Positions 1 to 5,798 of a stretch of 5,798 nt of DNA are shown in pieces (the stretch's first letter is position 1; every line of letters starts with the position of its first letter). Origin of the DNA: Alphaproteobacteria bacterium (lineage in GTDB: Bacteria > Pseudomonadota > Alphaproteobacteria > Rs-D84); NCBI GenBank assembly GCA_017425725.1, contig JAFOXU010000096.1, positions 1 to 5,798 of the forward strand, written 5' to 3'. Under the pieces are notes generated by a model. It did no database searches and was not told the DNA's origin. It saw only the letters and a list, made by a program, of their open reading frames with translations. The position numbers and the translations under genes are program-made.

Positions 1-11
1 AAATCAGAAAA

Positions 12-40
12 TTGAATATTCATAACATTTATGATAGAAT
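12..40 (+). promoter_or_regulatory. Predicted sigma70-type promoter of the pilin-rluC-asmA unit
   Basis: A TTGAAT hexamer at 12-17 and a TAGAAT hexamer at 35-40 are separated by 17 bases, the ideal spacing for a housekeeping sigma factor. Each hexamer matches the consensus (TTGACA, TATAAT) well. The start codon of the pilin-like gene lies 35 bases after the -10 box, leaving room for a short leader. The region is very AT-rich, so chance matches are possible, but the paired hexamers at exact spacing upstream of the first gene make this the best candidate. No operator is visible. Confidence 0.5.
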
Positions 41-74
41 ATAAAAAGATAAATAGCAAATAAGAGGTTTTTTA

Positions 75-539
75 ATGAAACAAGAATCTGGTCGTTCAAT
101 GATTGAAATGTTGGGTGTGTTGGCAATTATGGGTGTTATAACAGTTGGTGCAATTGGTATGATATCGACTGCAATGCGTACACAAAAATTGACAGCGGTT
201 AATGACGAGGTTGTGCAAATGGTCACAATGGTACGCAATATCCATGCAGAATATGATGATTTCGCCAGTATGGATGGCTCTACGATTTTCAGTGTAATTG
301 GAATGTCTGAAAAGAATCCGTATGGTGGTTCATATATGTTGGCAGTTAATCCATCTAATTCACGTCAATTTGTTGTAACTATTAACGGTTTGGGACAATC
401 TGAATGCAAGGCATTGGTTGCCAAGGCATGGTCTGATTCTGTTGGATACAAGTTATCTGATGGTAAGACAGGGGGCGCAACTGGTTCTTGTGATGGGGTA
501 AACGGAACAAATTCTGTTCAGATTATATTTGGGGAATAA
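75..539 (+). CDS. Type IV pilin-like protein with PilS/TcpA-like body
   Basis: A 154-residue prepilin-like protein. The N-terminus MKQESG|RSMIE has Gly6 as the likely prepilin-peptidase cleavage site and the conserved Glu at +5 (Glu11). A hydrophobic helix runs from about residue 12 to 30 and would hold the subunit in the inner membrane and form the fibre core. The C-terminal half resembles PilS/TcpA (type IVb) pilins: an NPYGG turn near 81-85, then Cys111 and Cys139 bracketing a segment that could form the disulfide-closed D-region, ending in a short beta-like strand (NSVQIIFGE). The start is secure: AAGAGG (62-67) lies 7 bases upstream and an in-frame TAG at 54-56 rules out a longer leader. 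The six-residue leader is short for a type IVb pilin, and Arg at +1 is unusual. No peptidase, assembly ATPase or platform gene is present here, so it is an orphan subunit in this window. It could be a pilus, pseudopilus or conjugative-pilus subunit; the exact role is unknown. It is probably co-transcribed with the downstream rluC. Confidence 0.8.
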   Translation: MKQESGRSMIEMLGVLAIMGVITVGAIGMISTAMRTQKLTAVNDEVVQMVTMVRNIHAEYDDFASMDGSTIFSVIGMSEKNPYGGSYMLAVNPSNSRQFVVTINGLGQSECKALVAKAWSDSVGYKLSDGKTGGATGSCDGVNGTNSVQIIFGE

Positions 540-558
540 TTTTGCCAAATTTACAGAC

Positions 559-563
559 AGGGA
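559..563 (+). promoter_or_regulatory. Ribosome binding site that selects ATG 570 for rluC
   Basis: The purine run AGGGA ends 6 bases before the ATG at 570, which is normal spacing. The in-frame TTG at 564 directly abuts this run and would have no room for ribosome positioning. The site therefore supports the ATG start and a protein beginning MADFIEIS rather than the two-residue-longer TTG version. Confidence 0.6.
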
Positions 564-569
564 TTGTGT

Positions 570-1541
570 ATGGCAGATTTTATTGAAATTTCAAAAGTAG
601 AAGATGGCGTTCGTTTGTTGCGTTGGTTTTTGCGACATTTTCCATCTATGCCGCAACGTGAATTTTATAAATTGTGTCGTGGTGGACAAATTCGTGTAAA
701 TTCAAAACGTGTTAAAGGACAAGAAATCTTGCGTACAGGTGATGCGGTACGTGTTCCGCCAACTGTTTTATCTTATTCTGAAGAGCGTGTTAGAAAGACG
801 GAATCTGGTAACCATTTTTCATTAACAGATTTAGAAAAATTGCGTCAGTGTATCATTCATAATGATGATGATATTGTTGTGTTTAATAAACCTGCAGGTT
901 TGGCTGTGCAGGGGGGGACGGGGATTCGTAAATCTGTAGATAAAATGGCTGCGGCATTGTTCCCGTATGATAAGATTTCATTGGTGCACAGATTAGATAA
1001 AGAAACGAGTGGTGTTTTAGTCGTTGCAAAAAATCAACGTGCTGCACAATTTTTGGCTGATGCATTTCAGAACAAAAAGGCACATAAAGAATATCTGGCA
1101 TTGTTAAATGGTAATGTTAATCAAAAAAGCGGAACGATTGATAACTTTGTGCTAAAAGGTCAGGTGTTTGATGAACCAAAACGTTTGAATAATGGAACAG
1201 GGCCCAGACCACAACGTGCAATTACAGATTACCGTGTGTTATCAAATGTTACGTCAAGTTTATCGTGGGTTCAATTTTCGCCAAAGACAGGACGTACCCA
1301 TCAATTAAGATTGCATAGTGCATTTACATTGAATGCGCCAATCGTAGGTGATGATCTATACGGCAGAAATCAACGTGTTGATACGGTTTTACAATCTATG
1401 TTGCAGACAAATAATTTATTTTTGTTTGCATATAAAATAACCTTTCAACATCCGTCGACAGGGCGTATGATGACGTTGCGTGCAACAGTGCCTGACTTTA
1501 TGGTTCCTGTGATGCGTTTCTTGGAATTTAAATTGCCATGA
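570..1541 (+). CDS. rluC: 23S rRNA pseudouridine synthase, RluC type
   Basis: A 323-residue cytoplasmic enzyme of the RluA/RluC/RluD family that converts specific uridines in 23S rRNA to pseudouridine. An S4 RNA-binding domain occupies about residues 10-65 (the QIRVNSKRVK stretch is typical). The catalytic domain follows, with the family motif HRLDKETSG at 140-148, whose Asp143 is the catalytic nucleophile. Other conserved blocks are NKPAGLAVQGG near 106-116, KEYLAL near 173, and PKTGRTHQLRLH near 247-258. Overall length, S4 domain and the NKPxGxAVxGG block resemble E. coli RluC (U955/2504/2580 there) more than RluD, but RluA-family specificity cannot be fixed from sequence reading alone. I chose ATG 570 because AGGGA sits 6 bases upstream; an in-frame TTG at 564 would add two residues. 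The gene follows the pilin-like gene by 30 bases and overlaps asmA by ATGA, which suggests translational coupling. A G7 run at 911-917 inside the gene is out of keeping with its usual GGT glycine codons. Confidence 0.92.
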   Translation: MADFIEISKVEDGVRLLRWFLRHFPSMPQREFYKLCRGGQIRVNSKRVKGQEILRTGDAVRVPPTVLSYSEERVRKTESGNHFSLTDLEKLRQCIIHNDDDIVVFNKPAGLAVQGGTGIRKSVDKMAAALFPYDKISLVHRLDKETSGVLVVAKNQRAAQFLADAFQNKKAHKEYLALLNGNVNQKSGTIDNFVLKGQVFDEPKRLNNGTGPRPQRAITDYRVLSNVTSSLSWVQFSPKTGRTHQLRLHSAFTLNAPIVGDDLYGRNQRVDTVLQSMLQTNNLFLFAYKITFQHPSTGRMMTLRATVPDFMVPVMRFLEFKLP

Positions 1542-3619
1542 TTGTACGAAGAAGTTTATTTTTTCCGATTATGCGTATGTTATGTCTGATTGTGGTCGGG
1601 CTGCTTGTGGCGCTGGTTGTTGCACTTAGTCAGGTGAATCTTGAAACGTTGCGCGGCAGTGTGATAAGTGTCTTGCAAGAATCAACAGGTTTGCCTGTGC
1701 AGGTTGACGGTGGTGTTGCGTGGCGTTTTTCATTACAACCAAGGATTGAGTTGAATCAGGTGTCTATTGCAAATCCTGATTGGGCCAAGGAAAAATATGC
1801 GTATACAGCAGACAGAATTGATGTTCGTATCAATTTGTTGTCTTTATTTCGTGATAGGCCAACAATTCATAATGTAAAAATGTATGATGTAAAGGTCAAT
1901 GTAGAGCAAAATTCAGATGGAAAATATTCTGTGCCTTCTTTTAGCAAAAAAGGGAATGCGACAGACGAAGAAGAAAAAATAGAAAAGTATCCGTTCAAAG
2001 ATTTTGGATTAGGTGGTGTTGAGATAAAAAAATTAAACGCAAATATTTTGGGTAAAAAATATTCATTGGCTGGGTTGAATATCAGATTAACGCCTGATTC
2101 TGATAAACGTCAATATTCTGGATGGATAAAGTTAGATGAAGATGTTTCGCCATTTATTATTGTTTTTTCTGAATATAATAATGACAGAAAAATTTATCCT
2201 GTACAGGTTGCTGTGTCCAGCAGGGGACAGGCCTTGATTGCGAATGTTGCATTAGAGGGTACCAGCAAATTACCAATAGATTTTGTTGTAAAGGGGGATA
2301 TGCCAAATGTAAACGTTATTGGCAGGTTCTTTGGTGTAAAGCTGCCAGAAGTACGCAATATGTATGTAAATGTTGCTGGTGGATTTGATAGAAAAAAAAT
2401 GACGTTGCGTAAATCTTCGTTGCTGATAAATAATACAGAATTTACATTAAGTGGTTTTGTTAATTGGACTAAAAATATTCCTGTTATAAATGCAGATATA
2501 TATGCACGTCGTGTGGAATTGGGAACGTTGTTTCCGAATATGTATGGGCGTGTTCGTGTAAAACCAAATAGAAAATTAAATGTGTTTAAAGATGTCCCAT
2601 TGTTTGGCGATTGGATGTATAACAAAAATATAACGCTGAATATCAAGTTAGATGACTTTGTTGTATATAAAGAATTAAATATTCAAAATTTAAATATGGT
2701 AATGAATTTAACAGATAATAAGTTGAGGATAGATTCAAATTTATCAATCGCAGAAGGTGATGTAGTTTTTGGAATTGATGGTCTTGTTGATAGTGCGGGT
2801 GTGTTAAGTGCCGATGTGGCATTTGCAGGTAAACATATTTATGTGGGTGAAATTTTAAATGAAATAAATATTGATAATTTTATTTCTGATTTGCCTGTAA
2901 ATATTGATTTGTATGTTAAAACGCATGGAAAAAATCTGACAGAAGTAATGCAAACATTAACGGGGCCTGTGTATGTGTATTCTGTGGATGATGGATATGC
3001 GCATTCTAAACTGGTTGCGTATATGTATGGTACAGATTTCTTAACTGGCCTGCGTCACAGTATTCAAGATTTGTTTAATTCGGAAAAAAAGCATAATCAA
3101 ATCAAGATTTCTTGTTTGGCGCTTAATGCGAAATTGCGTGATGGTGTTTTTGAAACACAAAACGGTTTTGCAATTGAAACAAATGCGATAAATGTTCGAT
3201 TGGCTGGTAATTTAGATTTGGGTAATGAAAAAATGAATTTGGCATTAACGACTGTGCCAGTGCGTGGGTTAAAGCTATCGCTGACAGGCAAGGTTGTAAA
3301 TTCAATTGAATTGTCTGGTAATTTGGCAGAACCGGATATAAAGGTTAGTGGGGCAGCAGTCGCCAGCAAGGTTGCATCTGCTACAGGAATTGGTTTGTTG
3401 TTAGCACCATTAACCGGTGGGTTAAGTTTGGTCGCAGGCGCAGGTATTGGTTTGGTTGCAGGTGATTTGCTGGAAAACTGGTTGGCGGATACACATCCTT
3501 GTGAAACTGCATTAAAACGTGGTGCACCATTATATCATGACGATCCAGAATGGATGGCGACGGATATATCAGACTTAATGAACATTGTTTTAAAACCAAC
3601 AGAAAATAAAGATATTTAA
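1538..3619 (+). CDS. AsmA-family inner-membrane-anchored envelope protein
   Basis: A 693-residue protein with a short basic N-terminus (MIVRR), one hydrophobic segment at about residues 13-31, then a long beta-rich region expected in the periplasm. Residues 50-82 carry the typical AsmA opening: a TGLPVQVDG strand, a W-x-F-x-L-x-P-x-I pattern, and an 'I-A-N-P-D-W' turn. AsmA-like proteins are now viewed as bridge-like carriers involved in phospholipid transport and outer-membrane homeostasis; the substrate here is not known. A lysine- and glutamate-rich linker lies near 136-155. The last part returns to AsmA-like repeats (NLALTTVPVRG, then GNLAEPDIKVSG), followed by a Gly/Ala/Leu-rich hydrophobic stretch at about 616-643 and a tail with one Cys (655). 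The start overlaps the stop of rluC by 4 bases (ATGA). Its ribosome site is weak (TGGA about 12 bases upstream), so coupling to rluC translation is likely. Met12 (ATG at 1571) is a possible alternative start but would remove the basic residues before the membrane segment. Confidence 0.87.
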   Translation: MIVRRSLFFPIMRMLCLIVVGLLVALVVALSQVNLETLRGSVISVLQESTGLPVQVDGGVAWRFSLQPRIELNQVSIANPDWAKEKYAYTADRIDVRINLLSLFRDRPTIHNVKMYDVKVNVEQNSDGKYSVPSFSKKGNATDEEEKIEKYPFKDFGLGGVEIKKLNANILGKKYSLAGLNIRLTPDSDKRQYSGWIKLDEDVSPFIIVFSEYNNDRKIYPVQVAVSSRGQALIANVALEGTSKLPIDFVVKGDMPNVNVIGRFFGVKLPEVRNMYVNVAGGFDRKKMTLRKSSLLINNTEFTLSGFVNWTKNIPVINADIYARRVELGTLFPNMYGRVRVKPNRKLNVFKDVPLFGDWMYNKNITLNIKLDDFVVYKELNIQNLNMVMNLTDNKLRIDSNLSIAEGDVVFGIDGLVDSAGVLSADVAFAGKHIYVGEILNEINIDNFISDLPVNIDLYVKTHGKNLTEVMQTLTGPVYVYSVDDGYAHSKLVAYMYGTDFLTGLRHSIQDLFNSEKKHNQIKISCLALNAKLRDGVFETQNGFAIETNAINVRLAGNLDLGNEKMNLALTTVPVRGLKLSLTGKVVNSIELSGNLAEPDIKVSGAAVASKVASATGIGLLLAPLTGGLSLVAGAGIGLVAGDLLENWLADTHPCETALKRGAPLYHDDPEWMATDISDLMNIVLKPTENKDI

Positions 3620-3635
3620 TTGGCTGCTTTTGGTC

Positions 3636-3665
3636 TTGCACCGAATCGGTGTTTTTTGGTACACT
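3636..3665 (+). promoter_or_regulatory. Predicted dnaN promoter
   Basis: TTGCAC (3636-3641) and TACACT (3660-3665) are spaced by 18 bases, a plausible -35/-10 pair. The -10 box lies within TGGTACACTGT, and an almost identical 11-base string covers the -10 region upstream of ppa. The leader to the dnaN ATG would be about 50 bases. The spacer is occupied by the CACCGAATCGGTG palindrome, so promoter activity could be affected by a protein binding there. Confidence 0.45.
3639..3657 (+). terminator. Possible intrinsic terminator after asmA, overlapping the dnaN promoter
   Basis: CACCG-AAT-CGGTG (3639-3651) forms a 5-bp GC-rich stem with a 3-base loop, and six T residues (3652-3657) follow at once. 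It lies 20 bases after the asmA stop, where the upstream unit should end. The stem is short, so termination may be partial. The same bases form a near-perfect palindrome that could instead be an operator for dnaN. Confidence 0.45.
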
Positions 3666-3721
3666 GTGAACAACGAATGTAGGAAACCACACATATAAGT
3701 AAAAGGAAACAGGAGCGTATA

Positions 3722-4840
3722 ATGGAATTTTCAGTATTTCGTCAGGTTTTGATACGTGCGCTGGGACATATGCAGTCTATTGTTGAAAAGCGTGCAACAC
3801 TGCCGATATTGATGAATGTTAAATTAGAAGTTGCGGACGACTTGATTTTGTCGGCAACAAATGTAGATTTAGAATTGGTTGAACATGTGGCTGCGGATAT
3901 CACGTTGGGCGGTAAGACAACTGTTCCTGTACAGATGTTGTATGATATTGTGCGTAAATTGCCAGATGATGCAGAAATATCATTCAAACAGTCTGGTGAT
4001 CAATTGGTTGTATCCAGTGGTCGTGCGGTATTTCGTTTGCCAACATTGCCTGCAGAAAATTTCCCTGCAATGGCTGGTAGCAATTTAACAACAAAATTTC
4101 AAATGACCACGGGTGATTTGGCGCATCTGATTAATCAAACAAAGTTTGCAATTCCAACAGATGATGTTCGTTATCATTTGGGTGGTATTTATTTTCATAT
4201 CTCTGATGACAGTGGTGAAGCGAAATTGACAGCGGTTGCCACAGATGCGCAACGTATGGCGCTGTGTGCAATGCCTGCGCCTGCGGGCAGTGCAGAAATG
4301 CCATCTGTTATTTTGCCACGTCGTGTAATTGGTGAATTGTCTAAATTGCTAGAAGATGCAAATGTTGATGATGTTTTGGTTGAATTGTCTGATACCAAGG
4401 CACGCTTTACAGTTGGGGCGGCAACATTGACCAGCAAACTGGTTGATGCACAATATCCAAACTATCGCGTTGTGGTTCCAAATGGTAATGACAAGATTGC
4501 AATCTTGGACAGAAAGCAATTTATTAATGCTGTTGACTTGGTTTCTGTGGCCAGTGTTGATAAGACAAAATCTGTTCAACTGACGTTCAGTATGAACAAG
4601 TTGGTTATCAATGCGTCCAGTCCTGATGCAGGAACAGCGACCCAGGAATTGGATATTGAATATAATGGTGATGCGTCATTTACGGTTGTGTTTAATGTAA
4701 AATTCTTGCTGGATGTCGCAGGTCAGGTCGAAGGCGAAAAATTCCAGATGGAAATGCAAGACCCGTTGGCACCAACAAAAATAAATTCAACCGACAAAGA
4801 TACAGATGCGTTATATGTATTAATGCCGATGAGAATGTAA
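3722..4840 (+). CDS. dnaN: DNA polymerase III subunit beta (sliding clamp)
   Basis: A 372-residue protein, close to the usual 366-375 of bacterial beta clamps. Two copies form the ring that holds DNA polymerase III and repair polymerases on DNA. Three similar domains are expected at about 1-120, 125-245 and 246-372. Recognisable blocks include KRATLPILMNV (23-33, compare the family's RPTLPIL), the ATNVDLELVEHV strand (45-56), TTVPVQMLYDIVRKLP (65-80), SGRAVFRLPTLPAENFP (98-114), and the C-terminal YVLMPMRM (365-372), whose MPMR residues line the pocket that binds clamp-interacting peptides. The start has a strong AGGAG site (3711-3715) 6 bases upstream. The gene appears to be transcribed alone, between its own promoter and a strong terminator. 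dnaA and recF, frequent neighbours in other bacteria, are not beside it here; separation of dnaN from dnaA is not rare in Alphaproteobacteria and relatives. The gene looks intact, with no missing clamp signature. Confidence 0.97.
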   Translation: MEFSVFRQVLIRALGHMQSIVEKRATLPILMNVKLEVADDLILSATNVDLELVEHVAADITLGGKTTVPVQMLYDIVRKLPDDAEISFKQSGDQLVVSSGRAVFRLPTLPAENFPAMAGSNLTTKFQMTTGDLAHLINQTKFAIPTDDVRYHLGGIYFHISDDSGEAKLTAVATDAQRMALCAMPAPAGSAEMPSVILPRRVIGELSKLLEDANVDDVLVELSDTKARFTVGAATLTSKLVDAQYPNYRVVVPNGNDKIAILDRKQFINAVDLVSVASVDKTKSVQLTFSMNKLVINASSPDAGTATQELDIEYNGDASFTVVFNVKFLLDVAGQVEGEKFQMEMQDPLAPTKINSTDKDTDALYVLMPMRM

Positions 4841-4846
4841 AACAAA

Positions 4847-4879
4847 AAAATAAAAACCGCATACAGCGGTTTTTATTTT
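4847..4879 (+). terminator. Strong intrinsic terminator after dnaN, probably bidirectional
   Basis: The arms AAAATAAAAACCGC (4847-4860) and GCGGTTTTTATTTT (4866-4879) are perfectly complementary over 14 bp, enclosing the 5-base loop ATACA. The GC core (CCGC/GCGG) followed by a T-rich arm is the classic form. Because A-tract and T-tract mirror each other, it could also stop transcription from the opposite strand, although no convergent gene is present here. It begins 7 bases after the dnaN stop. Confidence 0.9.
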
Positions 4880-4888
4880 GGCAATAAA

Positions 4889-4923
4889 TTGCAAATTGGA
4901 ATTTTTATGGTACCCTGTATACA
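4889..4923 (+). promoter_or_regulatory. Predicted ppa promoter
   Basis: Two overlapping solutions are visible. TTGCAA (4889-4894) pairs with TACCCT (4911-4916) at 16 bases, and TTGGAA (4896-4901) pairs with TATACA (4918-4923) at 16 bases. The first uses the TGGTACCCTGT string (4908-4918) that also covers the dnaN -10 region; the second has the better -10 but would give an extremely short leader to the ATG at 4942. The location between a strong terminator and ppa shows that a promoter must lie here, but the exact boxes are uncertain. Confidence 0.5.
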
Positions 4924-4941
4924 AACAAAAAAGGAAAAAGT

Positions 4942-5484
4942 ATGATATTAGATGAAATAGCGCCAGGTTCAATGCCACCAAAGAAAATGAATGCGATTAT
5001 AGAGGTGGCCGAAGGTGGCTATGTTAAATATGAAATTAATAAAGAAACAGGTTTGTTAAAGGCAGACAGAATTTTGCATGCGCCAATGGCGTATCCTGCG
5101 AACTATGGTTATTTTCCTGGCACGTTGGGCGATGATGGCGATCCATTAGATTGTGTGGTTGTATGTAATGCGCCACTGCGCCCAGGTATTTTGATTGAGG
5201 TTCGTCCAATCGGTGCATTGTTGATGGAAGATCAGGCCGGTGGTGACGAGAAAATTATTTGTGTGCCACGTGACAAGGTTGATCCATTCTATACAGATAC
5301 GGAATTTATCGAACAGTTGCCTGCAATTCTGCGTTCAAAGATAAAATATTTCTTTCAACATTATAAAGATTTGCAGCCACATGCGTGGTCCAAGGTTATT
5401 GGATGGGCAGATAGGGAAACTGCTGACAAATTGATTATGGACAGTATCGACAGATATTGGGCACATAAACGTGGGGCGCAGTAA
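4942..5484 (+). CDS. ppa: Inorganic pyrophosphatase, family I
   Basis: A 180-residue soluble cytoplasmic enzyme, near the usual length of bacterial family I pyrophosphatases (E. coli 175). It hydrolyses diphosphate to two phosphates with Mg2+, pulling DNA, RNA and aminoacyl-tRNA synthesis forward. The family signature DGDPLDC is at 65-71, giving metal-binding Asp65, Asp67 and Asp70. Other active-site residues align by eye with E. coli: Glu21, Lys29 and Glu31 (VKYE), Arg43, Tyr51, Tyr55 (NYGY), Asp97, Asp102 and Lys104 (EDQAGGDEK), and Tyr141-Lys142 in FFQHYKDL. All key residues appear present, so the enzyme should be active. AAGGAA (4931-4936) lies 5 bases before the ATG. The gene sits between the dnaN terminator and efp. 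A homohexamer is expected from bacterial relatives. A few extra residues at each end relative to E. coli are within normal variation. Confidence 0.97.
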   Translation: MILDEIAPGSMPPKKMNAIIEVAEGGYVKYEINKETGLLKADRILHAPMAYPANYGYFPGTLGDDGDPLDCVVVCNAPLRPGILIEVRPIGALLMEDQAGGDEKIICVPRDKVDPFYTDTEFIEQLPAILRSKIKYFFQHYKDLQPHAWSKVIGWADRETADKLIMDSIDRYWAHKRGAQ

Positions 5485-5491
5485 AAAGTTC

Positions 5492-5519
5492 TTGCGTTGA
5501 ATTTGTTCGTTCGTATAAT
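5492..5519 (+). promoter_or_regulatory. Predicted efp promoter
   Basis: TTGCGT (5492-5497) and a perfect TATAAT (5514-5519) are 16 bases apart. The -10 match is the best in the window. It starts 8 bases after the ppa stop, and the leader to the efp ATG would be about 25 bases. No hairpin with a T tract lies between ppa and efp, so read-through from ppa is also likely. Its -35 begins TTGC, as do the best -35 candidates upstream of dnaN and ppa. Confidence 0.6.
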
Positions 5520-5551
5520 CAGACAGTTAAATAAAACAAGGGGTATTTATT

Positions 5552-5798
5552 ATGGCATCTTATATTGCAAATGATATGCGTGTTGGTTGGGTGATTTCGC
5601 ATAATGGTAAACGTTATTCTGTTACATCTATTACCAAGGTTAAACCGGGCAAGGGCGGTGCGTTTGTTCAAGCGGACTTGCGTGATATTGATTCTGGTAA
5701 CAAGGGTGGTGATCGTTGGCGTGCCGAAGACAAGGTTGAAAAACTGATGGTCGAAGATTTTGATTGCCAATATCTGTATGCAGATGGCACAGATGCAT
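5552..5798 (+). CDS. efp: Elongation factor P, 5' part (cut by window end)
   Basis: The first 82 codons are present, with no stop before the window ends; full EF-P is about 185-190 residues. EF-P binds the ribosome between the P and E sites and relieves stalling at consecutive prolines. The visible part is the N-terminal KOW-like domain (about 1-63), containing VKPGKGGAF at 30-38, and the beginning of the central OB domain with the CQYLYADG block near 73-80 (family: xxYLYxDG). Lys34 occupies the loop-tip position that is beta-lysylated by EpmA/EpmB in E. coli. The rhamnosylated type has Arg there, so an EarP route is unlikely; whether this organism modifies Lys34 cannot be judged here. AAGGGG (5538-5543) lies 8 bases before the ATG, and ASYIANDMRVG fits the usual EF-P start. 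It follows ppa by 67 bases on the same strand. Confidence 0.95.
   Translation, partial: MASYIANDMRVGWVISHNGKRYSVTSITKVKPGKGGAFVQADLRDIDSGNKGGDRWRAEDKVEKLMVEDFDCQYLYADGTDA

Noticed and set aside
564..569. TTG start for rluC two codons upstream of the ATG
   Set aside because: The AGGGA ribosome site directly abuts the TTG, leaving no spacing, while the ATG at 570 has normal 6-base spacing.
2194..2646. Open frame of 150 codons on the - strand within asmA
   Set aside because: It is fully contained in a well-supported AsmA gene, has no recognisable domain and no credible ribosome site, and is explained by AT-rich coding on the other strand.
3677..3682. Start-stop mini-ORF (ATG TAG) in the dnaN leader
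   Set aside because: It has no ribosome binding site upstream and such six-base strings are common by chance.
3381..3692. Open frame of 103 codons on the - strand across the asmA end and the dnaN upstream region
   Set aside because: It covers the AsmA C-terminus and the dnaN promoter, and its translation has no recognisable domain or family-like pattern.
3687..3699. Possible DnaA box ahead of dnaN (reverse strand TTATATGTG)
   Set aside because: It departs from TTATCCACA at several positions and is single, so there is no support for a DnaA site or origin.
3879..4088. Second + strand frame of 69 codons inside dnaN
   Set aside because: It lies wholly within the intact beta clamp gene in another frame and shows no family features.
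1..5798. Search for CRISPR arrays, insertion sequences, tRNA or rRNA genes and riboswitches
   Set aside because: No spaced direct repeats, transposase frames, terminal inverted repeats, tRNA-like cloverleaf sequences or long structured leaders were seen; the intergenic gaps are about 100 bases or less.

Overview
The window is an AT-rich, gene-dense stretch of bacterial chromosome. It carries six protein genes, all on the + strand. The best guess for the source is an uncultured, probably host- or gut-associated member of the Alphaproteobacteria. This rests on the character of the AsmA, beta-clamp, pyrophosphatase and EF-P proteins and on the 'GRSMIEMLGVLAI' pilin N-terminus. I associate that pilin block, from memory, with uncultured gut alphaproteobacteria, so the taxonomic call is an inference. 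TGA is used as a stop (end of the pseudouridine synthase), so there is no sign of a recoded genetic code.

Positions 1-3657 look like one transcription unit. A sigma70-type promoter (TTGAAT-17-TAGAAT) precedes a small type IV pilin-like gene (75-539). An RluC-type 23S rRNA pseudouridine synthase (570-1541) follows, and then an AsmA-family envelope protein (1538-3619) joined to it by an ATGA overlap. A short hairpin with a T6 tract (3639-3657) could end the unit. The same bases lie inside the predicted promoter of the next gene.

Positions 3636-4879 hold dnaN, the DNA polymerase III beta clamp, apparently as a single-gene unit. It has its own promoter, a strong AGGAG ribosome site and a near-perfect 14-bp-stem terminator. 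It is not beside dnaA or recF within this window.

Positions 4889-5798 hold ppa (family I inorganic pyrophosphatase) and the first 82 codons of efp (elongation factor P), which runs off the end. Each has its own promoter-like sequence, and no terminator is visible between them.

Most of this is ordinary core metabolism and information processing: rRNA modification, clamp, pyrophosphate removal and translation elongation. I see no CRISPR array, mobile element, tRNA, rRNA or new multi-gene system. The points most worth a second look are the pilin-like protein, which pairs a six-residue leader and Arg at +1 with a PilS/TcpA-like body; the hairpin embedded in the dnaN promoter; an 11-base motif shared by the dnaN and ppa promoters; and a G7 tract inside rluC.
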